Positions 46,691-58,670 of a stretch of DNA of 64,000 nucleotides are shown piece by piece. Each line of letters opens with the position of its first letter. The stretch's first letter is position 1. The notes beneath the pieces were generated by a model that was given only the letters and a program-made list of their open reading frames with translations, did not search any database and was not told where the DNA came from. Made by a program: the position numbers and the translations under genes. The stretch comes from Tachypleus tridentatus (Eukaryota; Arthropoda; Merostomata; Xiphosura; Limulidae): assembly GCF_004210375.1 (NCBI RefSeq), contig NC_134831.1, positions 47,092,035 to 47,156,034 of the forward strand, given 5' to 3'.

Positions 46691-47380
46691 TTGGCACAAA
46701 GCTACAAGGCTATCTGTGCCAGACAAGATGTGGTACAGTATAGATATATGGCAATTAAGGTAAAAAGTAAAATATGTAAAATTAGGAACTGCCAGGAAGA
46801 CTGAAGCAAGAAGTACACCCTTGCTGACAGTCACCTGAAGTTGGCCTTTCCAGTCCTGGGTTCAAGTCAAAATAAAAATTGAAATGTGTAAAAGAAATCG
46901 TGTTAAAACATTAAAATATGTAAAAGAAATCATGCTAAAACACTATATGGTCTGATAAAAAACCTTAAATTAAGTGTAAAAGACCAATGGCTTTTAAAAA
47001 TGTAAAAACTTGAGTGAGATGGGCAGTATCACCTATAACATGGGCCAAAGTTAAGGGCAAACCTGCCTTACAAATATCTTTAAAATGGTGTCATCGTTCT
47101 AGGTTGTAACAACAGCATGATAATAAAATGTGGATGATTATGATCTGAGTGCCACATAGACAGCACATTGGTGCAGCAGTACCAGATAAAAGGAAGTGGT
47201 GGGTTAAAAAACTGTGACCAATGCGAAGCCTTGACAAAACAACCTCCTCTCTTCAATACTTACAGAAGCAAGATGGCCAAAGACCTAGAGAACGTTTGAT
47301 TTGAAAAAGCTTGTTGTTGTGTTGCTCATTCCAGGAAGCCTGCCTTCTAGTGTACAGTCTGGATTTGATAACTGGACCAT

Positions 47381-48157
47381 TCATGTATGGAATGGGTACT
47401 GGGATGATAGATCCAGAACAGACAAACCCACAAATACCAACATGATCTGGTACCCAAAAGAATTGACGGAGACAGATGAGAGAGAAAGATGGGTCAGTTT
47501 GTTTTCAATATTGATGAGAAGAGGGTGGTGACTATCATGGAATGATTCCAGGGCCAATAGACAGTTGGGTGAGCCCGTATATATTGTACAATTTGTATAT
47601 TGCATTAGTTCAATATGATTTAGGACAAGAGAGATAGCATACAATTCGGCAGTGAAAACAGAAACTGTACGGGGTAGTCTGTGTGCCACAGAGCCCACTG
47701 AGAAACCCCAATTTGAAACCATCTGTATATGTAGGAATGGATGGATCATATGCAAGATGTTCAGCAAAGAAAGAGCAATATTTCCAATTGAGTGTATCTG
47801 CTTTCTTCAGATGGCTCAAAGATAGGTTACAATTGGGGACAGTAATTTGCCATGGTGGAATAGGCTGATTTGAAGAAACTGCAATGTAATTCAAGGATAA
47901 ATGCAATTCTTCTAATTGTACCTAGATACAGAGACTAAAAGGAGTAATGGCAGATTTCCTGATTTGGAACCATCTGTATATGTAGGAATGGATGGATCAT
48001 ATGCAAGATGTTCAGCAAAGAAAGAGCAATATTTCCAATTGAGTGTATCTGCTTTCTTCAGATGGCTCAAAGATAGGTTACAATTGGGGACAGTAATTTG
48101 CCATGGTGGAATAGGCTGATTTGAAGAAACTGCAATGTAATTCAAGGATAAATGCAA
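47381..48157 (-). pseudogene. RNase H domain of the LINE with a damaged active site
   Basis: Segments are PTYTDGSKSG (first catalytic Asp), VFTAELYAISLVLNHI (Glu) and IYTGSPNCLLALESF, where the family has TDS, so the second Asp is Gly. The first segment occurs twice because of a 251 bp tandem duplication, in the second instance as YTDGFKLG. RNase H removes the RNA strand during LINE reverse transcription. Confidence 0.75.
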
Positions 48158-48212
48158 TTCTTCTAATTGTACCTAGATACAGAGACTAAAAGGAGTAATG
48201 GCAGATTTCCTG
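47711..48212. repeat. 251-bp tandem duplication inside the LINE RNase H
   Basis: 47711-47961 and 47962-48212 are near-identical (ATTTG[A/G]AACCATCTGTATAT at the unit start; each encodes YIAVSSNQPIPPWQ on the minus strand). It interrupts the domain, inserting one extra copy of its N-terminal part. Confidence 0.92.
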
Positions 48213-49766
48213 TTATTAAAAAGTGTGGTCTCTTGTGGTTGGAAAACACAACTCCAGGTAGGATACTGTGGTAAGGATTGAAGTTTGGAAGCACACATTA
48301 GAGACAGTTGCAAACGGCGAATATATAGAGGGGGTTCATGAGATTCCACATACAGACTTTGCACGGGAGAAGTACGAAAAGCTCCATTGCAAAGCTGAAG
48401 CCCCTGGTGATGGACAGGATCCAACATTTTCAGTGCTGAGGTTCTGGAAGAACCATAAACCACGGACCCATAGTCAAGTTTGGATCGGACGAGGGCACAA
48501 TAAATTTTGAGCATGGAGTATCGATCTGCTCCCCAAGAAGTAGAAGAGAGGACACAGAGAATGTTCCATGCTTTTAGACATTTGATACGAAGTTGCTTGA
48601 TATACGATATAAAATTTAATTTACAATCAAATATAAGACCTAAGAACTTTGCCTCAGGGATGACAGGAAGTACATCATCATCAAGACGGAGTTCTGGATC
48701 TGGATGAATTCCCCATTTGTGGTAGAAATTTATACAAATGGTTTTAGAGAGTGAAAGTTTAAAACCATTTGTCGTGGTCCACTTCAGTATCTGACTGATT
48801 GCAGTTTGTAGCTGCCATTCAATAAACCTCATGTTTGATGACTGACATGAGATGTGAAAGTCATCAACAAAAAGACCGTTTGCAACTGTAGGGGGTAGCT
48901 GTTCACTGATGGCATTAATTTTTATAATGAAAAGTGTGACACTCAGAATACAGCCCTGAGGGACTCCAAGTTCCCATGGGGAAAATGAGAAAATGTTGAG
49001 CCCACACGGACTTGGAATCGGCGCTTCATTAAGAATTGCTGGATGAAAAGGGATAGGTTGTCATGCAATCCATACGAGTGAAGGTCTCATATGATGCCAT
49101 ATCTCCATGTTGTATCATAAGCTTTTTCTAATTAAAAAAAAGAGTAACAAGATGTTGTTGCCTTAAAAAGGCTTCTCCAATTGATGTTTCAAGGTGAATT
49201 AAGTGGTCTATCATAGAGCGTTGTCTTCAGAACCCACACTGAATAGATGAGAGGAGGTTGTTTGAATCAAGAAACCAAACGAGGCGGGCATTGATTGTCC
49301 TCTCTTAAGATCTTACTGAGACAACTTGTCAAAGGAATGGGATGGTAATTCCAAGGAATTGTTGGATCCTTCCCAGGTTTCAGAATAGGGAGTACGATAG
49401 CTTGTCTGGATAGACATTTTCCTGCCATATCCGATTAAACATAGCTAGGAGAATAGTAAGAGAGTTTTGGGAAAGGTAGCATAACATCTCATAATGTCTC
49501 ATATTATCAGGTCTGACTGATGTATTGCCAGAATGATGAATTGCAAGTTTGAGTTCCATCAGTGTAAGAGGGAGAATGTAGTCATAGGAAAGAGGCAGAT
49601 GCTTTGCCTGTGTTTTAATGGCTAAAAAGGAAGGGGATAAGTTCGAAGAGCTAGATACACAAGAGAAGAAGACCCCAAGAGTTTTGGCAATGCTCTGTGC
49701 ATCTGCAACTTCATGGCCATCAGATATTAAGATAGAGAGAGGGGCAGAAGTATATCTTCCACTCAT
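48173..49766 (-). pseudogene. reverse transcriptase and connection of the LINE (copy B)
   Basis: 49766-49380 gives the N-terminal fingers (PLSILISDGHEVAD, LAIHHSGNTSVRPDN). The middle is frameshifted, and 48832-48173 is open for 219 codons from just after the catalytic aspartates (WTTTNGFKLSLSKT, AKFLGLIFDCKLNF, RSKLDYGSVVYGSS). This is the best-preserved LINE frame in the window. Several breaks in the palm prevent function. Confidence 0.85.
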
Positions 49767-50545
49767 CCTCCGGATCTTATCCCATATAACTTTTGTGCTG
49801 GTGGTTTAGAAATGCTGGAGGTGTACATAATCCAAGATTCCTTCTGGCTTTGATGTCTAACTTGCCAAGCGTATGCACAGGCTTGCTGAAATGCAATGTG
49901 GTTTGAGAGTGTAGAGTGCCTTCGAAATTTATCCCAAGCACGTTTCTCAGTTTTTCATGTTATAGAACAGGCAGAATTCCACCAAGGGCAGGGATGCCGT
50001 GGGGAACATGTCAAAGTTTTAGGGATGCAACAAATAGCAGCTTGTATAATACTGTTGGTTACTGTTGCTATACAATCATCTATGAATGATTTATATAAGA
50101 TAGCAGGATCAAGTTCCGAGAGAGTAGTGAAAGAAGGTCAGTTGGCCTGGACCAACTTCCACCGAGGTACATGGGTCGGGTGGTACTGATCACGGCTAAT
50201 CACTCGTAAGATGATGGGAAAATGATCACTACCTCGTGGATATTGATGTCAAGCTCCCAGGAAAAGGGAGTGAGTAGCAAAGGGGAACAGACAGAAAGAT
50301 CTATAGCTGTAAATGACTGACTAGGTGCATGAAAATATGTGTAAGAACCAGGTTATGGTTCAGGAGCATATGCTCTATGGTACACCCTCTCATATCAATA
50401 CGGGAGCCACCCCAGAGGAGATTATGCCCATTGAAATCTCCCAAAAAAGGGGCATGTCTATATATATGTGACCATCCATCAAGTGGAAAGAACTTACAAA
50501 TCTGGGAATTTGCACCTATACTAAGCGACCATGAGGGTTTACATT

Positions 50546-51588
50546 AATTGTAAGTTAATGAAAAACGCTCACAGTAAATAAATGGTTTCTTATATTACAA
50601 ATATAAATCACAAACAGACGGACATGCAGGTGTGAGCATATGCACATTTGTATCTGTGTATGTTTAACCATTATAGCCTAAAGAGAAAGTAACCTATGAT
50701 TAGAAACTTTGCATTCATACAAAGTTGGCTCTAAGGTTGTGCACCTGACTATTTATATTTGTCTACATGAATGTGTATTTTTTATGCAAAAAACAACATA
50801 GAAATGAAATATTTTCACTATAGCTCTAAGACGAAAGAACTTTGAAACATGACATTTTGCAACCATAGTAGGTGGAGCATATTGGTGTAAACCTGTATAT
50901 AATTTATTTTATCCATGTGCATTTTCTCATGCACATATTTTTAATGAAGCAAGGCAAGGAAGAACAACAGAGAAAAGAAGCATTTCCTTTCATTACAAAT
51001 AAAATCTCATACACTCCTGTGCACAGCAGTATCTAGGTGTAATTAATATTCCAGGTGCTTGCATACATGTACGTAAGTTTAGTTAGGCAAGGTAGCAAAA
51101 ACACGTGAAAAATAATGTCACTGCCATAGTTCCAAGAGTAAAGAAACTACAAACCTGAAATTTTGCATCTGTGATAAATGGACTATGAAATAATTTTGCA
51201 CCTCTACTAAGGGGACCATCAGGGTGTGCACCTAGGTATTACCTGTGGGTGTGAATGCACATCGTTTATGCAATATGCAAATAAAAAAAGATATCTAATC
51301 ATAGCTCCAAGAGAAAATAGTCAATCAAGATAAATAGCAATTCACCTTACATTAAAGTTGTGAAAGTGTTTTAGTCTCTCGGTACGTTGGATAGATTCAA
51401 CATATTGAACGGAATTTCAGCAATCAGGAGCAACCTAATACAATGCAAAAAATCTACTGGGAGAATTTTTACTTTTTTGGCCCTGAAAAACTGACTTTTC
51501 TGCTTCAAACACTACATAAAATGCTCAGTATTCCCAATTGCTTCATTCCTCCTTTGTTTAAAGAATTATTTATTTTGTAAAAATTCCC
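50546..51588. other. sequence unique to copy B, weakly repetitive
   Basis: Phrases such as CTAAGCGACCATGAGGGTTT (50521) and CTAAGGGGACCATCAGGGTG (51218), and TGCACCT beside each, hint at an old dispersed duplication. No gene or transposon end was recognised. Confidence 0.35.
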
Positions 51589-51589
51589 C

Positions 51590-51705
51590 AACCCCCGCTG
51601 GTACAGCGGTAAGTCTACGGATTGGCAGTGCTAAAATCAGGGGTTCGATTCTCTTCGGTGAACTCAGCAGATAGCCTGATGTGGGTTTGCTATAAGAAAA
51701 ACACC
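51590..51705 (+). repeat. SINE family 2 (copy B only region)
   Basis: The head CTGGTACAGCGGTAAGTCTA, B box GGTTCGATTC, and tail CAGATAGCCTGATGTGGGTT are followed by an A run at 51722-51736. No clear target duplication was found. Confidence 0.8.
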
Positions 51706-51736
51706 TACACCCACACTTTGTAAAAAAAAAAAAAAA

Positions 51737-52112
51737 ATCCACCATCTGACTTTGCTGCTTCTATTTCTCTTCTATGTTGACCAATGCTTATTGTAATTGT
51801 TTCGTAGTAATTCATTTATAGATTACTCAGTATACTAATGCTTCTTAACATGTATCAACACATTCAGTGATTAATGATATTAATAACAAATAATACATCT
51901 TAATAGTTAATACTATATGGAATATGCAATATTCACTACACATCCTGGACTGTACAATATTCAAAATAAAAAAAATATACCATATCAAGTAAATATTATT
52001 CATGTAATAAAAGGTTACCATATTTAATATCCTTATTAATATTTGTTTATACACAAGTACACACACACATATACATATATATCATTACATTTATAATACG
52101 CGAATATCCAAG
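51737..52112. other. AT-rich end of the block unique to copy B
   Basis: A CA/TA microsatellite lies at about 52061-52083. Nothing coding. Confidence 0.4.
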
Positions 52113-54145
52113 TTTTAAATATCACCCACTTGTTAACTGTATTATACTAAGTGCAACACATATACAATAACACAATAAAAAATTTCGTATGATATATGGT
52201 GGCTCAAAATCTTATTATTAAAACTCCTCGGAAACATCAGAAGCTCTGCTAATCACTATTGATGGTTCAATTTTAGAGTGCATGAGCCTTGTATTTGGTA
52301 CAATGCTCATGCGTTGACTGATGGTAAGCCCAGTGGATCTGTTCATGACATTGCAGTCGTCGATAACAGAAACAATCAAAATCCTCTAAGTTGATATATG
52401 GGAGTCTGATGATATAGATTAATAGTTGTACCTTCTATTTCCCTTTTGAATATAACTTGGTATACTATTGTCATATGTCATGACACATGTTCATTAGATT
52501 TTGAAAGTTGTAGTCATCCTCCATCCAATTTACATACCTCTGAATCTCTTTGTCCATTATGCTGTCTGTGAAGGGAGTTTTGAAGCAGTAGTTGTCTGCC
52601 CATCCTGTATATCCATCTACAATGATCAGTCCCTTGACAACACACATCTCAGCTACTCTGAAATATTCTATATCAACATTGGCTGCTCTAGTTGTTTTGT
52701 TTCTTCTTCTTCTTCTCCTCTCGTCTTAATACAAAATTAGAGTTGTGTTCATAACTCTGCCAACATCATACCACTGTGATTAAAATAGACTTCACTCGTT
52801 TTGTGATTTGGCACATACATAACATCTTCAAGTTATCCGAATTATCATTCTTCCTTTAGTTATCATGCACTTAATTCTTTTCACGTCATTGTATCTATTT
52901 CATTTCTGATTTATTAACTTTTTGATTCACGAAATGTTTGTCATTGATAAACTAAAGCTGGGTAATTCCTCAATTTTCCTAAACCTGTCAATTTTGCCTG
53001 CTACTTTTGCTTTATTATATTAACTTTATAATCAGCTAACATCACCGATTGGTCAAACTAAATTAATTTTGTTAACAGTCTATAGAATTAGTATATGTCC
53101 TAATTAGATGGTTCTTAATCATTTAGCTTGACGATGTCAGTAGCCTCTGAATAAGTTAACTTTTGTTCTTTCATTCGATTTTAATTTGCACAGCCCACCT
53201 AATGTCCACAACTTTATCAAAGCCAATTTATCTCGTTTAATATATAATATTATGCTAACTTGTTCCACTACTAAGCATAATGCTATCTTTCCTGAATTAG
53301 ATATTTTAGATTTACCTGTCATTCTGCTGAAGCTGGTAAACGAACTACATACCATTGGAACTTAATAATTAATCCTGATCTTTTAAGGGAATATTTTGGA
53401 TTTCGTTTAATAATACTTTTCAGTTATTCGATACCTATTTTGCATTTCTACTCTGAACTAACTCTGGTTCTTTCTTAGTTAATAATTCTCGCAAATCTGG
53501 AATTTTCACATTTAATTGAAATCCAATATATTTAGTTTCGCTTTTAAAACTCGAGGATTAGGTGATACTTTGGCTATGCGCCAAATAATTTCTAGCTAAT
53601 CTTAAGTATCTATTATCTGTCCTATCTACAATCTGTTATTCACGAGTATCGGAAAATGATTTTTAAAGAAGCAATCCTGTAGTTTCACCACTGAGCCACT
53701 TGAGGGCATTTGGGTGTGATAAGATGCAAAATTTAGTACACCTTTGGTGCAAAACTGGTCTCTTTAAATCCTTGACAATAAAGATCTGTCAGAGAAACAA
53801 AAGTAAAATAAACCTATATATATATAATCATTTAAATGTATTTTTATACACTGCTTGAAATTCTTATTTGTAAATAAATTAAGCGACCCTCGTATCATGG
53901 TGGAACGAAAGAAAAAAGGTAATTTAGTCACTATGCATCTTACTTCCAAGTTGTAAAATGAACATCTATTCATTTTAGCAAATGTCCAGTCCAGCCCAAG
54001 TCTCCAGACTTGCTGCCATTTTAAACCAGACCATAACACATAGCAATGAAAGTAAATTATACACTTGTTATGAGAAAGTATTGACCGAGCCATGTGATAC
54101 TGACAGTAATGCTAAAAAAGTTTAAACATCATCTTATAACTTAAC
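52113..54145. other. duplicated sequence of unknown nature (copy B)
   Basis: Counterpart of 26112-28140 with only scattered differences; nothing was recognised in either copy. Confidence 0.35.
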
Positions 54146-54149
54146 ATAA

Positions 54150-54557
54150 TTAGAACAATTAGCCCAAGTTTATGTCTTGTCCTTTTCCTGTAAGAATGTG
54201 AACCTAAATATAGATTTACTATCAGTGTCAGTCAAGGACATCAGCGTAGACATGAACCTCCTAATGAATTCCATATTTAGTGTATTATATAATAATACCA
54301 ATAATAGTGACAACTCATACTCATCCTTCCCCTAATATCTTTCTGAAGAGACAAGGAAATTAAAGTTGAACAAAGATACTGTAATGAAAAAGTCAAACGA
54401 AACGAATGAAATCGTTATCTTGGACAAAACTGTTTACAAGAGAGAGATAGAAGAAATTGTTATGGACAAGTATGTTTATGAAAAGTTAAACTTCAATCTC
54501 TTACCTAACAAGACGTCTGACTTTAACAGACAACTATGTACAATGTATACTTGCTAA
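54150..54557 (+). pseudogene. Penelope-like N-terminal region remnant (copy B)
   Basis: Same frame as 28150-28560 (NEIVILDKTVYKREIEEIV). In B it ends at TAA/TAG three codons later owing to a T-for-A difference. Confidence 0.45.
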
Positions 54558-55683
54558 TTACCCACCAAATTATTAAATTAATCTTTAATACATACAAACA
54601 TGTATTAAATAAATACAAAGAAAGTAAAAATCAGAAAAATTTTACTAAAAATTATTTTTAGTTAAAATAAGGTCATTTAAGAATTTGGCACTACTCTATG
54701 CAGATGTACACCTTGAACCGCATATAAAAGCACAACAGTCACCATAATCTTTGTATACCAATATGATACAATGTTGTGTTAATTAGTGCCTCTACCATAT
54801 TGGGGACAGGAATGCTAACTTGAACATATGTTTCATCTTACTTACTCCCAAATGGTAGTACCTTATTTTCCTTATTTTTTATTTATTTTTATTTTTCATC
54901 TTTTTTTGCATTCTTATTTTAACTTGGGAGAGCAGTCACCTTCCCACAACTGTATGCAGAGAGTGAAGGGTGATAAAGATGTGAGACGTTGTATGCTTGA
55001 GCACCCACATCTCGCTCTCCTAATTTCTAATCATCTTATGTGAGACTAGCGAATTGGAGGTTAAGACTGATAAACGGTGTATCCCCACTGCAATGTGGGT
55101 CCTACTTCTTCAGTCCCCTCCAAAACCTACAATATATTTTATAATTCCATGTTGTAGCTTGTATCCCAGAATTTTTTTTTTTTAAATGCAACGTATTTTG
55201 TTTAATTGTGATGTACTTTGTTTTGGCTTAAAATATATGTTTATAATGTAATCAGTCAGAGGTTGGGATTTGCTGTTTTTAATGCAGTCCTTCCTCATGA
55301 TTTTGTTTACTTATTTAACTTAATTTAAATGTAATTATTTAATTTCACTATACATACATACACACACACACACACACATATATATCTAGGTTTAACAACG
55401 AACTTAAATTCTCACTGTTCATAGCACAATTCATATTTTCTCATGTATTTATGCTTACAGCCTATTTTAAGTAAGGTTCTCTGTGCTTTGGGCACAATGG
55501 GTATCAAAACCCAGTTTCTTAGTGATATAATCCCCAGACATACTGCTATAGAGGTCTTGCGTGAACCTATTAGTGTCACGTGACTACAACGAGGTTTGTA
55601 AACATACCGCCATATTGGGTGGCAAGTGACCCGCATGACTGAACGAGTTAACAACTGCTGTATTCAGTACTATTCACATGTAA

Positions 55684-56100
55684 ATGGCTGCCGCTGGCTT
55701 TTCATCACTTGTAGCACACCTGACAGGTGCTGAAAAGGCCAGGTATGAGAAAAAAGTGAAGGAACTGGGTGTAGGAGACCCGTATATGCTCCCGCCATGT
55801 GTATTTGCGCCAGTAATATCCAGCCAAAACAACGTTGCTCAGAGTCAGACTGTTGCCGGAGTAGATTTGCCAAATATTACATACGGTGACATTTATATAT
55901 ATTTGATAAACAGGACTTCCACCTATACAAATGAAAGTCTAAAAGGTTACAAAAGCGTACTTTGTGGCAGGATTTGTACAGAATGTCCAGATAACCAGGG
56001 CAACGTCAGATAAAGTCATCATTACAGCAAATGTTTGCACATCATGTTATATTACATACATGTATCATGTACTCTGTATGATAGATTTAACTACATTTTA
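55684..56100 (+). pseudogene. YqaJ-family protein N-terminus (copy B)
   Basis: It is open for 109 codons from MAAAGFSSLVAHLTGAEKAR through YTNESLKGYKS; it has GAA where A has a stop. The family pattern then moves to the next frame (YFVAGFVQNVQ) as in A, so a shared frameshift follows KGYKS. The catalytic nuclease part is absent. Confidence 0.55.
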
Positions 56101-56512
56101 GACGAAGACTAGATACTGAAGTAAAGTAGGGCCCCCGTTTTAATAAATGGTTCAATATTATTGTACTACATTTGCAAAAGTAGCATCTTCAAAACAGTTC
56201 GCTTTTGCTATACTTTTATAGTGGAGGACTTCATTCCGCAACTGTTGGCATTCAGATTCAAGTCTAGCTAAGTCTGTGAATGATATTTCCATCTGCATAC
56301 ATGTCTCAGTTGTATATTGTTATGTACTCAAGTCAAAAGTATCACATGTAGCTTCAAGTTCATCAGCAGAATCAGTACAGCTGCTATCAGTGGCAGTAGT
56401 GCCAGCAGATTCTATGAAAGCAAGGTCAAGCAGCCCAGCAGCAGCTTCATGTCTCTTTTGTTGTTCTTTTCTCCTTTTGGTCACTTCTTTCCTGTTTTCA
56501 TATTTACACAAT

Positions 56513-57235
56513 TCAGCAGCTTTCCTTCTCTTCAGGGAAGAACGTAAAATGAAATATGGAAGGTACATAGTCAGGTGATAGGGGATCATCACTCTTCGTC
56601 CCTGAAACAGAGTACAATAATTTAGTTAAGATATAGATCTACAGGCATCATCAGATAATATTTATATATATAACAGATACACTGTACACTTTAACTGAAT
56701 ATATATATATATATATAACTGAATAAGCTGAACATTGTTTAACAACTGAATGTACAGCCAACAAAGTAATTATTTGCACACTTTTTAATCTTGTGCCAGT
56801 TGTGGTTTTCTGATGAATCACTTAAATTGGTCCTTTAAGAGATATTAACATTTTGTCTTAATGTACAAATGGCTATATAACCTATTTATCATGAATGATA
56901 TCGTTCCTTCAGTAAATTTACTATTCAGTTATTTAAAAGTAAAAGAAAAGTGTGCAAAAAAATTTCTTTGACTGGTGCTGCAGTGTGTTCTGCTATACAT
57001 ATATCATGCGTGTAAGTTTCAATTTATTCAGCCTGGCTATAGATGAATTATACATACCTGACACAAAATGTTTACTACAATGTCTGGTGTGCTCTGTGGG
57101 TGCCCAGTTTTTCCTATTGACAGCTGCAATCCATTGTCTTCTTCGGTCGGGATCTTTAGGAAATCTGTAGTATGACACATTTTCCACCTGTCCATGTCGA
57201 TTTGAACAGTTAAATGCACAACACGAGTGTACCAT
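56513..57235 (-). CDS. two-exon THAP-domain protein, 88 residues (copy B)
   Basis: Exon 1 (57235-57058) starts MVHSCCAFNCSNR and continues VENVSYYRFPKDPDRRRQW to HTRHCSKHFVS. This is a complete C2CH THAP finger, C-x4-C near the start, the invariant Trp and C-x2-H at the end. Donor CAG/GTATGT (phase 1) joins an acceptor TTTCAG at 56604-56602. Exon 2 (56601-56513) encodes TKSDDPLSPDYVPSIFHF and stops at TGA 56513-56515. The coiled coil that normally follows (KRRKAAELCKYENRK) is in another frame beyond. The DNA-binding domain of the ISL2EU-like transposase is thus intact without catalytic core. It could be a relic or a DNA-binding-only protein; expression is unknown. Confidence 0.6.
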
Positions 57236-57355
57236 CGCGCACTTTTGACTATGAATCACCCTTGTGTTGGAATATAAACACGCCGAGCGTGCCACCCATC
57301 ATAGCGGTTAGCAGTAACTAGGTAAAGAGTGACGTCACACGCAAAACCTCTATAT

Positions 57356-57871
57356 GAACTTAAAAGTTCGTTTTCAGACCAGTATATTTAGAAAATCTTC
57401 ATAATACTTCAATTGTAACAATGTATAAACTAAAGTTATAAGAATATATATTAACCATATATTCCAATATATATCTACTGTTAAATTCAATAGGATTCCA
57501 GTTTTAAGAAAAATATCAGATAATCCCAAATGAAAATCAAGCATCAAACATGTCTTGCCGGGGGGAAACAAGCGGCAATTACAATTACAGTCTTAAAGAA
57601 ACAATAGAGGGTATATAAATGAACTGAAAAACAAAATTTGCCAACCACTTGATTTTTCATTAAATAGATGAATTTTAATTGGTTATAGAATGAAATCAAC
57701 ACATGCTATATCTACCTAGTCAACTACATCATACTTTGTTTAAAATACTTTAGTACGAATCGATTAAAACTTTTTTTCGCAACTAAAAAGAAAATCATTT
57801 GGCCAAACAGCGTTCAAAATTAACTGTTCTTATTAGTAAGTTAAACATCTTCCAGGGACTTCTAAAAAGCT
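57356..57871. other. duplicated spacer (copy B) ending at a deletion junction
   Basis: It matches A 34385-34898. At 57871/57872 it jumps to the Tc1 transposase, with a two-base overlap CT between the deletion ends. Confidence 0.6.
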
Positions 57872-58255
57872 GTGCCACACATCAAAACTTGTGAAGAATT
57901 TTATGACTACAACGCAAATAAAGGTGCTGGACTGGCCTGGAAACTTTCCGGACTTAAATCCTATTGAAAATCTTTGGGCGATTTGTAAAGAAAGACTTCG
58001 GGGAAAAGACTGTATGACGAAAGATAAGTTAATTGAGGCCATAATTGAGGTGTGGTACCGTAATCCAAAAATTAGTAAAGATTGCAGTCAACCCGTGGAC
58101 TCGATGCCAAAGCGTATTAATGATCTTCTGAAAAATAAAGGTGGTCATATCATGTATTAATTTGTGAGTAAATTTTGGATTCTCAGAAATAAAACGAAAA
58201 AATTTGAAAAAAATCGTAATTTTCCATCTTGTTTCAATTAATTTGCACAAGGGTG
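57872..58255 (+). pseudogene. Tc1 transposon 3' end with transposase C-terminus (copy B)
   Basis: Only the segment from CHTSKL onward remains (57891-58160: LDWPGNFPDLNPIENLW to the stop), followed by the 3' terminal repeat ending at 58255 beside TA. An N-to-F-adjacent change (GNSPD to GNFPD) is seen relative to A. The 5' terminal repeat is gone, so it cannot be mobilised. Confidence 0.92.
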
Positions 58256-58353
58256 TATTCCGTTCACATTCGAACGCCAAACATCATGTCACTCTCAGAG
58301 GTGCATCTAGAATTACTTTAAAGTCTGATACAGATCAAAATAAGGAACTACTA

Positions 58354-58431
58354 GAGGGTGTTTGGAAAGTCACTGTGCACTTACATATGTATATGATTAC
58401 AAAACTGCACAGATACTTTCCTAACACCCTG
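58354..58431. mobile_element. 78-bp palindromic mariner-type MITE (copy B)
   Basis: Counterpart of 37733-37810 with TA flanks; one arm has CTAACACCCTG instead of CGAACACCCTG. Confidence 0.7.
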
Positions 58432-58670
58432 TATTATAAACATATTGGAAACCTGTCACTAAAAAAATTAAGATAAAATAGTTCATAGACAAGTTAAATT
58501 TGTTAATATTGCAGCAAAATCTCTTTGTTATAGTATTTCTTGTGGTAATATTAGCTGCATTTCCTTAATAATATTTTAATGTGCTGTACAGAAATTTATT
58601 CAATAAAACTACCAGCTTACAGATCTCATAGCAAATTGAATAAACACCTTCAAATGCCTTTTGTTGTTTA

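Larger units (their letters stand above)
46680..50545 (-). mobile_element. RNase H-bearing LINE (I-like), nearly complete ORF2 (copy B)
   Basis: Reading leftwards, endonuclease parts lie at about 50440-50130 (GDFNGHNLLWGGSR, then the region around YHPTHVPRWKLVQANW). The reverse transcriptase lies at 49766-49380 (LTLMELKLAIHHSGNTS, RPDNMRHYEML) and onward. Catalytic FVDDFHIS is at about 48850-48870, connection at 48832-48173, RNase H at 48157-47381 and a CCHC-like end at about 47180. The 3' end at about 46680 carries GGCACAGATAGCC and GTAGCTTTGTGCC. RNase H after the reverse transcriptase places it in the I group broadly. The 5' end is truncated and no ORF1 is seen. Confidence 0.8.
55550..57351. 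mobile_element. ISL2EU-like DNA transposon (copy B, better preserved)
   Basis: Counterpart of 29541-31346 without the adjacent hAT. The left terminal repeat has one change (AGAGGTCTTGCGTG) against the intact right end; AT flanks both ends. It carries the YqaJ-type N-terminal frame 55684-56013 on plus and the THAP gene 57235-56513 on minus. Confidence 0.6.
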
